A stretch of 64,000 bases of DNA from Paludibacteraceae bacterium (GCA_017450435.1 JAFSTO010000043.1:1-64000); one strand, 5' to 3'. Numbered from the stretch's first letter, positions 25,479 to 35,041 are shown. Translations and numbers: made by a program. Notes: generated by a model not told the origin, from the letters alone.

Positions 25479-27530
25479 TCAGAGATTTTTGATAATTGTC
25501 AGTTCGTTTTTGTCTTCAATCCGTTGGTAGCGGAGTTCGTCAGCAATCTGCCTTAACAGCGTTATACCCAATCCGCCTATTTGCCTTCCTTCGGCATTTT
25601 GTACGATGTCCGTCTCTTTTTGTGCAGTGGGGTCAAAAATCGTGCCGTTGTCAGTGAGAGTAATGGTTAATGGTGAATGTCTGGCGGTGAGTGTGATTTC
25701 TGTGGCTTGTGAATATCTGACGATGTTGACTACAGCTTCCTCGACAGCGAGTTGCAGGCGTTTGAGAGTAGGTTTGTTGAGTCCGGCACACAGTCCGTAG
25801 TTATGCAAAGCGTTTTTGAGTATTGGCCATTGGTCCAACCTATTCTCCACCCTGACGGTGAGTGGTTGCACCTCTTGCGTTAGGCGGATAGTCATAAGGG
25901 TCATATCGTCGGTCTGCTCGGCTTTGCCGATAAACTTCAGCCCTGCTTCGGCGATGGCGTACATATCAACTTTGTTTAGTGGTGAGATATTCTCTTCCAC
26001 TATTTGTTTCCAGCGCTTCATTCCTAACATCTCGCGTTTCTCGTTCCGTGCCTCGGTTATGCCGTCTGTATAAAGGACTAAGGTGTCGTTGTGGTAGAGC
26101 ATTGTGCCTTGTTCTTCAAACCGGAACGTGCCATCATACCCCAATGGAATATTAGGAATCAGCGCAATCTCCTTCGCACTTCGTGCTCCGTGCTTTGTAC
26201 ATTGTACATCGTCACTCTGTACCTTAATAGGCGGTAGGTGTCCTGCGTTGCAGTATAGTACTTCACCTGTCGGTATATGCAGCCGTCCTACGAAGGCCGT
26301 AACAAACATCATTTTCGGGTTATTGTCGCTGAGCACAGCGTTGATGTCTTCCATAATGGCTTTGGGTGATTGTAGTCGTCTGACAGCCGAACGGAAGAGG
26401 TTGACGGTTGCCGCCATGAACATCGCTGCAGTCACACTCTTGCCGCTCACATCTCCGATAATGAAATAGAGGTCGTCGTCTTTTCGGTAGAAATCATAGA
26501 GGTCTCCGCCCACTTCCCGCATCGGTTCCAGCGCAGCCTGCAGCTCGATATCTGACCATTTATCTGCCGCCTTGACCTTGTCACGTTCGCCAATCCGGAG
26601 AATACTTTTCTGAATATTGCTCGCTATACGGAGCTCTTTTTCCATTACTCTGTTTTCTGTTTCCGAACGAACGTATTTTGCTTGGTCTCGCCAAAGGCGG
26701 CGAATGAGTAGTCCTGCAACCAGAATACCTATAACGAGTACAATAAAAGTAATGAGCGATAGGCGCATCATACCGTCCCACAAGTGGTAATCAGGTACAC
26801 CGATGACCAGTTTCATGTTAGCCGGAGACATTGTTTTCTCGGAAACAATCATATTGTGCCTGTCTATCTCGCCTGTTTGAACAATCAGTGTCCCGTCAGG
26901 GTTGTAAAGTTGGCACACGGCATCTTCGTACGGCCGCGTGAGCAGCAGCAGTTGTTGCGCCCATTCCAATGTGTAGTCCGCACCTGCCACACCAATAATA
27001 TTGTTATCATGCTCGTCATATACCTTGAGGGCATAAGAGAAAATCAAAGTGTCGCTATCTACATCTCTATACGTCCGGCTCCAATATCCGTTATTATCGC
27101 TTAGCATTGCACCTTTGAACCATTCGCGCTCGAAATAATCTGACATGTTTTCATAGCGATAATGGATAATCGAATCCTTACCGGCACGGCGCAACCCTAT
27201 ACCGACATGACGTGTTTGATTTGGGAAATGGTTTGGTTTATAAAAGAAATAGCAACTATATAAATCAGGAAAACGCCATAAGACGGTGGAGAATAGCTCG
27301 TATTGAGTAGTGGTGTCCTTCGCGTGTTGAGGCAGATAACTTGCGATTTCTGACACGGCATCAGACATATCGTAGAGCTCAGAGGTTACATCCTTTTGCG
27401 CCATCTCCATTTTGTGGTCAATACGCTCCATTATGTCCTCTTTGTTTCGCCGGTATGACAAGACAAACTGAATAGTCATTGCTATGACGAGAAATACCGC
27501 ACCTACGATTGGAAGATACTTGATTTTCAT
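25479..27530 (-). CDS. SpoIIE-type PP2C phosphatase with sensor domain and RsbW-like ATPase
   Basis: This protein of 683 residues starts with a membrane helix (about 5-23) and an extracytoplasmic Cache-like sensor (to about 240). A second helix (LITFIVLVIGILVAGLLI) follows. The PP2C/SpoIIE domain shows VGGDLYDF, GDVSGKSVTAAMFM, YCNAGHLPP and LYTDGITEARN. The C-terminal 130 residues form an RsbW/SpoIIAB-type ATPase (LQLAVEEAVVNIVRY, LTDNGTIFDP, GGLGITLLRQ). It should dephosphorylate the downstream STAS protein, with the kinase domain doing the reverse. An ATG exists at 27560, but the -7 box at 27550-27557 overlaps it, so 27530 is chosen. A DDVQCT-type micro-repeat is inserted between GHLPP and the next conserved strand. 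Confidence 0.9.
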   Translation of the reverse strand: MKIKYLPIVGAVFLVIAMTIQFVLSYRRNKEDIMERIDHKMEMAQKDVTSELYDMSDAVSEIASYLPQHAKDTTTQYELFSTVLWRFPDLYSCYFFYKPNHFPNQTRHVGIGLRRAGKDSIIHYRYENMSDYFEREWFKGAMLSDNNGYWSRTYRDVDSDTLIFSYALKVYDEHDNNIIGVAGADYTLEWAQQLLLLTRPYEDAVCQLYNPDGTLIVQTGEIDRHNMIVSEKTMSPANMKLVIGVPDYHLWDGMMRLSLITFIVLVIGILVAGLLIRRLWRDQAKYVRSETENRVMEKELRIASNIQKSILRIGERDKVKAADKWSDIELQAALEPMREVGGDLYDFYRKDDDLYFIIGDVSGKSVTAAMFMAATVNLFRSAVRRLQSPKAIMEDINAVLSDNNPKMMFVTAFVGRLHIPTGEVLYCNAGHLPPIKVQSDDVQCTKHGARSAKEIALIPNIPLGYDGTFRFEEQGTMLYHNDTLVLYTDGITEARNEKREMLGMKRWKQIVEENISPLNKVDMYAIAEAGLKFIGKAEQTDDMTLMTIRLTQEVQPLTVRVENRLDQWPILKNALHNYGLCAGLNKPTLKRLQLAVEEAVVNIVRYSQATEITLTARHSPLTITLTDNGTIFDPTAQKETDIVQNAEGRQIGGLGITLLRQIADELRYQRIEDKNELTIIKNL
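26173..26223. repeat. Micro-repeats inside the phosphatase domain
   Basis: TTCGCACTTCGTGCTCCGTG and TTTGTACATTGTACATCGTC encode KVQSDDVQCTKHGARSAKE in frame. It lies in a loop of the PP2C domain right after the conserved GHLPP motif, a point where other family members are shorter. Confidence 0.7.
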
Positions 27531-27549
27531 ATTGATGCATAAATATGTG

Positions 27550-27581
27550 CAAAAATACATATTTTTTTCCGATTATACAAG
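27550..27581 (-). promoter_or_regulatory. Promoter of the phosphatase-STAS-NRPS run
   Basis: On the minus strand CTTG (27578-27581), 20 bp, then TATTTTTG (27550-27557) match the Bacteroidota sigma consensus TTTG-N19/20-TAnnTTTG. Transcription would start a few bases before the ATG at 27530, giving a very short leader. Confidence 0.65.
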
Positions 27582-27673
27582 ACTTTAAAAATTTTTTTTT
27601 TTGCAGTTTGTTACTTTGTTGCTTGGTTACCTCATAGCGTCAGCAGTCTCACACTTCTTTTTTTTATTGTTTT

Positions 27674-27705
27674 CTTGGCTATTTCGCAAAAATGTTGTAA
27701 TTTTG
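27674..27705 (+). promoter_or_regulatory. fabD promoter
   Basis: CTTG (27674-27677), 20 bp, then TAATTTTG (27698-27705) fit the Bacteroidota promoter pattern. It diverges from the phosphatase promoter and leaves a leader of about 45 bp before the ATG at 27758. Confidence 0.65.
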
Positions 27706-27757
27706 CATGTTTAATTGAATTGAAATAACCTTTTAGGGTTCTTATAAATTTGTTGTA

Positions 27758-28654
27758 ATGAAAAAAGCATATATCTTTCCCGGGCAAGGTGCGCAGTTTG
27801 CAGGTATGGGTAAGGACTTGTATGACAACTGTGGTATAGCACATGATTTATTTGTTAAAGCCGATGATATACTTGGTTTTAAGATAACCGATGTGATGTT
27901 TGGCGGCACTGATGAAGACCTACGTCGTACTGATGTTACGCAACCTGCAGTATATCTCCACTCTGTTATATCATATCTGACGGCTGTTGAGCGCGGGTTG
28001 TCCAAGCCGGATATGGTGGCGGGACATTCGCTGGGCGAGTTTTCCGCCTTAGTAGCAGCCGGCGCACTTGATTTTGAGAGTGGTCTGCGTTTGGTCAGTG
28101 CACGTGCTCATGCCATGCAGGAAGCCTGCGAACTGCAACGCGGAACGATGGCTGCAGTGCTGAAGATGGAAGACAAACAGGTGGAACAGGCATGTGAGAG
28201 TATCTGTGATGATGTGGTTGTTGCTGCCAACTATAACAGTCCGGGACAGGTGGTCATAAGCGGCACCGTCAGTGGTGTAGAACGTGCGACAGAGGCTCTG
28301 AAGGTAATGGGTGGTAAGCGCATCGTTCCGCTAAGTGTAGGAGGCGCTTTTCATTCGCCACTGATGCAGCCGGCGGCAGAGAAGCTGGAAAAAGCCATCA
28401 GAAACACACAATTTAATGAGCCAAAATGTTCAATATATCAGAACGTAAACGCTTTGCCTCAGACTGATCCGGAGAGGATAGCCGAGAATCTTATCAGGCA
28501 ACTTACCTCACCGGTCAGATGGACGCAGACGGTCAAAAATATGCTGGCAGACGGAGCTGCGGAATTTATAGAATTCGGACCGGGACAAGTGCTTTGCGGC
28601 CTCGTTAAGAAAATTGCGGGTGAGGCCAAGTACGAAGTGACCAAGTACGAATGA
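27758..28654 (+). CDS. fabD: Malonyl-CoA:ACP transacylase
   Basis: This 298-residue cytoplasmic enzyme transfers malonyl groups from CoA to acyl carrier protein to start fatty acid elongation. The N-terminal IFPGQGAQFAGMGKDLY is the classic FabD start. The nucleophile motif GHSLGEFSAL (Ser near residue 91) and the catalytic His in GGAFHSPLM (near 201) are both present. The end of the protein, GEAKYEVTKYE, is encoded by a TACGAAGTGACC-type micro-repeat (28627-28656) and is unlike other FabD tails. It is divergent from the phosphatase gene. Although it lies near the NRPS, it is a housekeeping gene and not evidence of a polyketide pathway. Confidence 0.95.
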   Translation: MKKAYIFPGQGAQFAGMGKDLYDNCGIAHDLFVKADDILGFKITDVMFGGTDEDLRRTDVTQPAVYLHSVISYLTAVERGLSKPDMVAGHSLGEFSALVAAGALDFESGLRLVSARAHAMQEACELQRGTMAAVLKMEDKQVEQACESICDDVVVAANYNSPGQVVISGTVSGVERATEALKVMGGKRIVPLSVGGAFHSPLMQPAAEKLEKAIRNTQFNEPKCSIYQNVNALPQTDPERIAENLIRQLTSPVRWTQTVKNMLADGAAEFIEFGPGQVLCGLVKKIAGEAKYEVTKYE

Positions 28655-28656
28655 CA
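28627..28656. repeat. KYEVT micro-repeat at the end of fabD
   Basis: AAGTACGAAGTGACCAAGTAC and GAATGAC form a tandem repeat that encodes the last residues and stop of FabD. The protein's normal end has been extended or replaced by it. Confidence 0.7.
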
Positions 28657-28659
28657 ATG

Positions 28660-28710
28660 TTCCGCCCAAGGGTTTGACCTTGTTACACCCAAATGGTTTG
28701 ACCTTGTTGT
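28660..28710. repeat. Intergenic repeat element E4 (partial)
   Basis: GACCTTGTTACACCCAAATGG and TTTGACCTTGTTGTGCTCACC match the ACCTTGTTTCACCCAAATG part of element E1, in two tandem copies. The hairpin part is missing. It lies between fabD and aspS. Confidence 0.55.
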
Positions 28711-28747
28711 GCTCACCACTAATTGAAAATTATTAAAAATAACTATA

Positions 28748-30508
28748 ATGTACAGAACATTTACATGTGGCGAGCTACGGCTCGCAGACGTTGGAAAGAC
28801 GGTTGTGTTGGCAGGCTGGGTACAGCGTGTCAGAAAAATGGGCGGTATGACGTTTATAGACCTGCGCGACAGGTATGGCATCACACAGCTATCATTTGAT
28901 GAGAGCATCAATGCAGAAGTGTTTGTTGAGGCGAACAAACTGGGCAGAGAGTATGTGGTGCAAGCAACAGGTGTTGTGAAAGAACGTTACTCAAAGAACG
29001 CTCAATTGCCGACAGGCGATATAGAGATTGAGGTTGAGAAACTACAGGTGCTTAATCCTGCAGTCACCCCGCCGTTCACCATAGAAGACGACACTGACGG
29101 GGGTGATGATATAAGAATGAAATATCGCTATCTCGACCTTCGTCGCACAGCCGTCAGAAAAAATCTTGAACTACGTCATAAGATGGCGTTTGAGGTGAGG
29201 CGATATCTTGACGAGCAAGGCTTCCTTGAGGTAGAGACGCCGGTGCTTGTCAATTCCACTCCTGAGGGTGCGCGTGACTTTGTTGTTCCGTCACGTATGA
29301 ACCCCGGACAATTTTATGCTTTGCCACAGTCGCCGCAGATTCTGAAACAACTTCTGATGGTGAGTGGTTTCGACCGTTATTTCCAAATAGTCAAGTGTTT
29401 TCGCGATGAGGACCTGCGTGCTGACCGTCAACCGGAATTTACGCAGATTGACTGTGAGATGTCGTTTGTTGAACAGGAGGATATTCTGCAGATGTTCGAA
29501 GGTATGAGTCGTCATCTCTTCAAGACAATCAAAGGAATAGACCTGCCTAAGCTGCCTCGTATGACATGGGCTGATGCAATGAAGTATTACGGTTCGGACA
29601 AACCGGATACCCGCTTCGACATGCGTTTTGTGGAATTACATGATATGTTCCACGCTCACCCCGGTTTTGGAGTGTTTGACGGAGCCGCCTATATCGGAGG
29701 TATTTGTGCCAAGGGAGCGGCATCATATACTCGCAAGCAAATAGATGCTCTGACCGACTATGTTCGTCGTCCGCAGATTGGTGCCAAAGGATTGGTTTAT
29801 GCAAGGGTTGAGCAGGACGGCACTGTGAAATCGTCGGTTGACAAGTTCTATAGTCAGGATGTACTTCAGGAACTGAAATCTCAGATGAACGCTGAGGGAG
29901 GAGACCTTATTCTCATTCTTTCCGGCGATGATGCTATGCGTACGCGTAAACAACTATGCGAGCTGCGTTTGGAGATGGGTAAGCAACTCGGTCTGCGCGA
30001 TCCGCAGAAGTTCAGCTGCTTGTGGGTCATTGACTTTCCGATGTACGAATGGTCCGACGAAGAGCAACGTTTGATGGCTATGCACCATCCATTCACATCA
30101 CCAAAACCGGAAGATATACCAATGCTTGATACTGATCCGGCGGCTGTGAGAGCCAATGCCTACGATATGGTAATCAATGGTGTAGAAGTAGGTGGCGGAA
30201 GTATTCGTATTCACGATGCTAAGCTACAGGAGAAGGTGTTTGAGATACTTGGTTTCACTCCCGAGCAGGCTCAGGCGAAATTCGGCTTCCTGATGAACGC
30301 ATTTAAGTACGGCGCACCTCCTCACGGTGGTTTGGCATACGGATTGGATAGGTTCGTGTCGCTGTTTGCCGGTTTGGATTCTATTCGCGACTGCATCGCT
30401 TTCCCAAAGAATAATCAGGGCAAGGATGTTATGCTTGGCGCTCCGGGCGTAATAGATCAGGCGCAATTGGATGAACTGCAACTGAAACTAAGCAATACAA
30501 AGCAATAA
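28748..30508 (+). CDS. aspS: Aspartyl-tRNA synthetase
   Basis: This 586-residue class IIb synthetase charges tRNA-Asp with aspartate. The N-terminal OB-fold anticodon-binding domain ([20 protein letters not shown], about 1-110) is followed by motif 2 ([18 protein letters not shown] near 220). The bacterial GAD insertion domain spans about 290-410. Motif 3 is near 530 ([16 protein letters not shown]). Length is normal for the bacterial type. It lies 94 bp downstream of fabD on the same strand with a repeat element in the gap, so cotranscription is likely. Confidence 0.97.
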   Translation: MYRTFTCGELRLADVGKTVVLAGWVQRVRKMGGMTFIDLRDRYGITQLSFDESINAEVFVEANKLGREYVVQATGVVKERYSKNAQLPTGDIEIEVEKLQVLNPAVTPPFTIEDDTDGGDDIRMKYRYLDLRRTAVRKNLELRHKMAFEVRRYLDEQGFLEVETPVLVNSTPEGARDFVVPSRMNPGQFYALPQSPQILKQLLMVSGFDRYFQIVKCFRDEDLRADRQPEFTQIDCEMSFVEQEDILQMFEGMSRHLFKTIKGIDLPKLPRMTWADAMKYYGSDKPDTRFDMRFVELHDMFHAHPGFGVFDGAAYIGGICAKGAASYTRKQIDALTDYVRRPQIGAKGLVYARVEQDGTVKSSVDKFYSQDVLQELKSQMNAEGGDLILILSGDDAMRTRKQLCELRLEMGKQLGLRDPQKFSCLWVIDFPMYEWSDEEQRLMAMHHPFTSPKPEDIPMLDTDPAAVRANAYDMVINGVEVGGGSIRIHDAKLQEKVFEILGFTPEQAQAKFGFLMNAFKYGAPPHGGLAYGLDRFVSLFAGLDSIRDCIAFPKNNQGKDVMLGAPGVIDQAQLDELQLKLSNTKQ

Positions 30509-30509
30509 G

Positions 30510-30547
30510 AAGTGACAAAGTGACAAAGTGACAATGTACAAGGTGAC
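30510..30547. repeat. AAGTGAC micro-repeat after aspS
   Basis: AAGTGACAAAGTGACAAAGTG then ACAATGTACAAGGTGAC is a tandem repeat starting two bases after the aspS stop. It joins the AAGTGAC and TGTACAA families and parallels the repeat at the end of fabD. Confidence 0.65.
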
Positions 30548-30591
30548 TTCCCACAGCGCAGCGGTTCTCACTTATCACTTAGTTATATCTC

Positions 30592-32259
30592 ATGGACTGG
30601 TTCCTATCGTTATTAACACAGAGTTCAGTGGCTCATACACTGCTGATATACTCTGCAATCATCACCCTTGGCATGGCACTTGGCAAAGTGCATGTCAAGG
30701 GTGTGTCGCTTGGGGCCACGTTTGTGCTGTTTGTCGGCTTACTGATAGGCTATTTCCAAGTTGGAATAGACCCTGTCATAATTGATTTTCTTAAGAACTT
30801 CGGACTGATAATCTTTATCTTTGCTGTCGGTCTGCAGGTTGGTCCCGGCTTCTTCTCTTCCTTCAAACAAGGTGGTTTGAAGCTTAACGGTTTGGCAGTG
30901 CTGACTGTTGTGCTTGGGGTAGGGATGACAATGAGCTTGTATTATCTGCTTTCTGACAAGGTGAGTCTGCCGATGATGGTGGGTGTGATGTCCGGTGCGA
31001 TAACCAGTACTCCCGGTCTGGGTGCTGCAGAAGAAGCGTTGCAGCAGCTGAGTAGTATATCCGACGTTGCGGCCGAACCTATATCGCTTGGATACGCCGT
31101 GGCATATCCTGTGGCAATATTAGGCACCATAGCCGTTATGGCAGGACTGAAATATCTGCTGCGTGTGAATATAGCAGTTGAGGAGGATGCTCTCAGAAAA
31201 GCTACTGAAGATAAAGACAAACCTGACATACTCACCTTCCGTATCACCAACGATGCAATTGATGGCATGACGCTTGCGCAGATGAAAGCACGCTTTGGCC
31301 ACGAGGCTATAGCAACACGCCTCTATAATGGCGAGGAAACGTTTATCCCGCAGGGTGACACGGTGCTTCATAAAGGAGATATCGTTCTTATCGTGACCTC
31401 AGATGCTGATGCAGGGCAGTTGCAGACAATGCTTGGTGAGCAAATAGAACACGAGTGGAAAGACGATGATAATAAACTGGTGTCAAGACGAATAGTCGTG
31501 ACGAAGAATGACGTGAACGGGAAGACTATAGGCGACCTGCACTTGCGTTCCGGCTTCAACGTCAATATAACTCGTGTTAATCGTGCAGGCATCAATCTGC
31601 TGGCGCGTCCTGACTTGAGTCTGCAGTTGGGAGACAGGGTGATGGTAGTCGGACCAATGGAAGGAATAAAATATGCAGAACGCAAGCTTGGTAATGCTCT
31701 TCGCAAACTGAACGAACCGCCGGTAGTTACAATCTTCCTTGGAATAATGCTTGGCATTCTGCTTGGCAGTATTCCTATATATTTTCCTCATCTTCCTATG
31801 CCGGCTAAGCTTGGTATAGTAGGCGGACCATTGATAGTGGCTGTGTTACTTGGCAGATTCGGCTACAAGCTGCACCTGATAACATACACCACCATTTCCG
31901 CCAATCTCATGCTTCGTGAGTTAGGACTGACTCTTTTTCTTGCTTCAGTCGGCCTATCTGCCGGAAAAGGCTTTATGGAGAGTGTGTTTTCGCATGAAGG
32001 TTTGTTGTGGGCAGCGTGCGGATTGGCAATAACCGTGGTGCCGGCATTGATAATCGGTATAGTGGCGAGGATGATGCGAATGAACTACTTCACCATTTGC
32101 GGTTTGATAGCCGGCGCTCATACCAATGCGCCACCGCTGGCATACGTGAGTGCAATGACCGACAGCGATGAGGCTGTTGTGGCGTATTCAACCGTGTATC
32201 CGTTAGTTACATTCCTCAGAATTCTCATAGCACAATTTATGATTTTAATATTTGCATAA
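30592..32259 (+). CDS. YidE/YbjL-family (AspT-type) transporter with two TrkA-C domains
   Basis: This 555-residue inner-membrane protein has the duplicated AspT/YidE layout. The N-terminal half has five helices (HTLLIYSAIITLGMALGKVH to LLRVN) with the signature GAITSTPGLGAAEEAL. Two TrkA-C (RCK_C) domains follow in the cytoplasm (about 210-290 and 295-375). The C-terminal half repeats the helices (VVTIFLGIMLGILLGSIPIY to the end) with the matching motif GLIAGAHTNAPPLAY. Characterised AspT proteins exchange aspartate for alanine. The substrate here is unknown, though aspS next to it hints at aspartate. The next gene begins one base after its stop, so the two are cotranscribed. Confidence 0.85.
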   Translation: MDWFLSLLTQSSVAHTLLIYSAIITLGMALGKVHVKGVSLGATFVLFVGLLIGYFQVGIDPVIIDFLKNFGLIIFIFAVGLQVGPGFFSSFKQGGLKLNGLAVLTVVLGVGMTMSLYYLLSDKVSLPMMVGVMSGAITSTPGLGAAEEALQQLSSISDVAAEPISLGYAVAYPVAILGTIAVMAGLKYLLRVNIAVEEDALRKATEDKDKPDILTFRITNDAIDGMTLAQMKARFGHEAIATRLYNGEETFIPQGDTVLHKGDIVLIVTSDADAGQLQTMLGEQIEHEWKDDDNKLVSRRIVVTKNDVNGKTIGDLHLRSGFNVNITRVNRAGINLLARPDLSLQLGDRVMVVGPMEGIKYAERKLGNALRKLNEPPVVTIFLGIMLGILLGSIPIYFPHLPMPAKLGIVGGPLIVAVLLGRFGYKLHLITYTTISANLMLRELGLTLFLASVGLSAGKGFMESVFSHEGLLWAACGLAITVVPALIIGIVARMMRMNYFTICGLIAGAHTNAPPLAYVSAMTDSDEAVVAYSTVYPLVTFLRILIAQFMILIFA

Positions 32260-32260
32260 C

Positions 32261-33673
32261 ATGAAAACCTCATTTTTCTTTAGCGTTGCCATCAGTGCCG
32301 CGCTCTTTGTGTCATGCGACAAGGCACAGCCGACAACTGATTTGGAGTCGCAACAGGGTGATACAACACATGTTACGGACCCTGTTACTGAACAGGAAGA
32401 ACAACCAACGCCCGAAGACTCTACCTACTATTCCGTTAAACTCAACGGCAGTGTGACTCATGTTCAGCCGATGTGCGGAATGGTATTATGGAATGATATG
32501 GCGGCATCGAAAAACAACACTCATGGCAATTGCATATCGCTGGAGTTCGCCTATGTGCCGCCTTGTAAGATTGTTACAGGAAAGAGTGGGGAGCAACTCA
32601 CCTACAATTGGACTTATCTTGACAACAAACTGCAGGCAGCGGCTTCGCGCGGACACCAGATGGTAATACGTTTTCCGCTTTGCTACCCTTCGAACCGTGA
32701 AAACTGCGAGGGAACGAAAGGTGCAACATACGTGCCGGATTATATAAAAGCATTAGAGAACTACAATGAGACCTATTCCGCCAATCCGGGAGGTGATGGT
32801 CCGACGTATTACCCTGATTGGAGCAATGCGGAGCTCCAGTGGTTTGTGAAGCAGTTTTATGTTGACCTGAACGCCCGTTATGCCTCTGACCCGCGACTTG
32901 CCTTTGTGGAGGTGGGATTCGGTCATTGGGGAGAGTATCACACTTATGGAACGAACGTTAAGTTTGGAAAGAACTTCCCGACACGCGACTATCAACGGCA
33001 GTTCTTCATACACCTTTCTAATGTGCTGACCATTCCTTGGTTGGTGAGTATAGATGCCGGCGATGATGCTTATTTTGTGAATATTGCCAACGACAGCGAA
33101 CTCAATGCTCTTGCCTTTGGCTTGTTCGATGACTCGTTTATGCACAAAGAGCACGACAAGAGCCAAGGTGACGGTTGGAATGAGCAATGCTGGCAGTGGT
33201 CTGGTATGGACCGTTGGATAAAAGGCGTCTGTGGCGGGGAAATAAGCTACTATACAAGTAACGACCAGCGCAGTTTCCTCAATCCGCAGGGTATGTACGG
33301 CGTGACATGGGAACATGCAGCTGCCAAATACCACATGTCGTTTATTATCTGTAACGACGCTCCTGCCGGCAGTTACTTCACGCCGGAGCGTGTTACAGAA
33401 GCCGGTATAGCATCAGGCTACAAGTTTGCCATCATAGCCTGCACTACCAATGGTGTGGAAACACACGTAACTGTAGCCAACACCGGTGTGGCTCCTATCT
33501 ATCGCGACGCATACGTGACGGTTGGTGGTGTTAGAGCTGCTAAATCACTTCGGGGACTGCTACCGGGTGAGTCAAAGAGATTCGACGTTAAAGCAGTGGC
33601 GGATAACGCAAACGTTAAGATAACGTCTGATTTTATCTTATCGGAACAGGAAATTCAATACGAGGCGAGATAA
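32261..33673 (+). CDS. DUF4832-like secreted lipoprotein, glycosidase-like fold
   Basis: This 470-residue lipoprotein (lipobox FVSC, Cys19) continues with an acidic Glu/Thr-rich tether. The domain from about residue 65 resembles the TIM-barrel-like DUF4874/DUF4832 proteins: RGHQMVIRFPLCYP, FVEVGFGHWGEYH and ALAFGLFDDSFMHKEHD. Its last 80 residues form the beta-sandwich typical of DUF4832 (HVTVANTGVAPIYRDAYVTV). Such proteins are probable surface glycosidases without a characterised reaction. A distant homologue is at 37567-38967. An upstream TTG (32252) would overlap the transporter; the ATG one base past its stop is preferred. Confidence 0.72.
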   Translation: MKTSFFFSVAISAALFVSCDKAQPTTDLESQQGDTTHVTDPVTEQEEQPTPEDSTYYSVKLNGSVTHVQPMCGMVLWNDMAASKNNTHGNCISLEFAYVPPCKIVTGKSGEQLTYNWTYLDNKLQAAASRGHQMVIRFPLCYPSNRENCEGTKGATYVPDYIKALENYNETYSANPGGDGPTYYPDWSNAELQWFVKQFYVDLNARYASDPRLAFVEVGFGHWGEYHTYGTNVKFGKNFPTRDYQRQFFIHLSNVLTIPWLVSIDAGDDAYFVNIANDSELNALAFGLFDDSFMHKEHDKSQGDGWNEQCWQWSGMDRWIKGVCGGEISYYTSNDQRSFLNPQGMYGVTWEHAAAKYHMSFIICNDAPAGSYFTPERVTEAGIASGYKFAIIACTTNGVETHVTVANTGVAPIYRDAYVTVGGVRAAKSLRGLLPGESKRFDVKAVADNANVKITSDFILSEQEIQYEAR

Positions 33674-33849
33674 AAGAAAAGCCGTAATTACTGCATCTGA
33701 ACGATGTTTGTATATCGCTTGATTGATGTTTGAACGGATTTTGAGCGGTATTCAAACGGGGTATTAAAAACAGTGGGCAACCCGATTCGCATCAGTTTGC
33801 CCACTTCACTTAAATCAAATCAACTATTTATTAACCACGTGTTGAATTG

Positions 33850-33880
33850 CTTCGATGCCCGCTGGCATTGAAGTTTTTTT
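33850..33880 (+). terminator. Rho-independent terminator of the fabD-side plus-strand group
   Basis: CTTCGATGCC / GGCATTGAAG form a 10-bp stem (two G-U or mismatch positions) with a CGCT-type loop and seven T residues behind. The element lies between convergent genes. A second, longer-loop hairpin (GTGGGCAA/TTGCCCAC) precedes it near 33772-33805. Confidence 0.75.
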
Positions 33881-34991
33881 ATTGTTGTACTAATCGACCA
33901 TCAACAGTGTATATCATGTTTTTTTTGCGAATATAAAGATTGTTGCCTATAAGTTGTAGAGTAGTATTCTTTGAACCTTCCTCGAAGCTTATTGTCTGCA
34001 CGTTGCCAATATCTGCGGGTTGCTGGCGGGTGTATTTATAGATTGGCGGATTGCCGTCGTCAGCATCGCTGGTGGTATAGAATGTGTCGTCATCAAGCCA
34101 ACAGATGGCTTCACCTTGCCATTCGTACATGTAGCATTGTAACGGTTGAGGTTGGCGTGTGAGGGCTTCTTCTACCGTCTCGCCTTCCATACGTTCCCAA
34201 TAGAGAATCCACGAGTATGAGGCTACGATATTGTTGTGGTTCTTTATAAGGATATACTTGCCGTCAGGTGAGATGTCGGCAGCCGTGACAAGGTGAAAAC
34301 CTTTGTAAGGCTGATTTTTCTCGCTGTATCCGAGGTCGGAACGTACACCAAGGTCGCATACATAGGTGAGGGTCTGTGTTTCTGTGCCGTAATCAAGGCG
34401 CATGGGCAGACTGAATACCTGGCAGACGTTGTAATATACTTTGGTGATGATGTAAATTGTCTGCGACACATTATCATACATCAAAGCCTCTGCGTTGTGT
34501 TTCTTTCCGTCAGGATATTCATATTTAATCTGGTTCGGTTCGATAGTTATCTCCGGTGTAGAAGCGTCAATTGCAGGTTCTTTGAAATAGACGATGGAAT
34601 AGTTGCCGTCTGTTTCTTCGTTGTCGCCAAACGCACCGATGAAGAGATAATTGGTGTCGTTATATACACCTCCGGACATATCTTCCCAGTCCCAACGGAT
34701 AGTTTTTGAAAATTTGACCTTGCAATGTCGCTCGCTACCAAGTTCGGTTGTGGCAACAATATAGCTCTCGTAGTCATCACTTTGCATCCAAATATATCCG
34801 GGCGTCACACGTGAGCAGGCTATACCTGACACCTCTTTTATGTTCTTGGAGATATCCAGAGTACCACACTGCTTTCTTTTCCACTCTTTGTTCCACTGCA
34901 AAGTGTCGCCGTTATATACCAAGCGTGGAGCGGCAAGGCCAACAGCGGGCAAGAGAAGGTTAAGAAGAATGAGACAATGTTTTATTTTCAT
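33879..34991 (-). CDS. Secreted beta-propeller-like protein with short C-terminal tail
   Basis: This 370-residue protein has a Sec signal peptide (MKIKHCLILLNLLLPAVGLA). The mature part looks like a beta-propeller, with blade-like segments (VSGIACSRVTPGYIWMQSDD, EALMYDNVSQTIYIITKVYY, LVTAADISPDGKYILIKNHN). The last motif, with HLVTAADISPDGKY, is close to esterase-like or SMP-type propellers. It ends NNLYIRKKNMIYTVDGRLVQ, a short tail also seen on three other secreted proteins in this window. It is the distal gene of the minus-strand sugar-utilisation locus, 50 bp from the transporter gene. Substrate and reaction are unknown. Confidence 0.7.
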   Translation of the reverse strand: MKIKHCLILLNLLLPAVGLAAPRLVYNGDTLQWNKEWKRKQCGTLDISKNIKEVSGIACSRVTPGYIWMQSDDYESYIVATTELGSERHCKVKFSKTIRWDWEDMSGGVYNDTNYLFIGAFGDNEETDGNYSIVYFKEPAIDASTPEITIEPNQIKYEYPDGKKHNAEALMYDNVSQTIYIITKVYYNVCQVFSLPMRLDYGTETQTLTYVCDLGVRSDLGYSEKNQPYKGFHLVTAADISPDGKYILIKNHNNIVASYSWILYWERMEGETVEEALTRQPQPLQCYMYEWQGEAICWLDDDTFYTTSDADDGNPPIYKYTRQQPADIGNVQTISFEEGSKNTTLQLIGNNLYIRKKNMIYTVDGRLVQQ

Positions 34992-35041
34992 AGTGTTAGT
35001 GATTTATAGATTAGAAAGACTAAAAAGAATAGCCCCCCCGG

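Noticed and set aside
27531-27560. Upstream ATG of the phosphatase gene
   Set aside because: The -7 promoter box overlaps this region, so it would not be transcribed. The membrane helix begins properly after the ATG at 27530.
27758-28654. fabD as part of a polyketide/NRPS cluster
   Set aside because: It has its own divergent promoter, normal FabD motifs, and aspS as neighbour, so it is a housekeeping gene.
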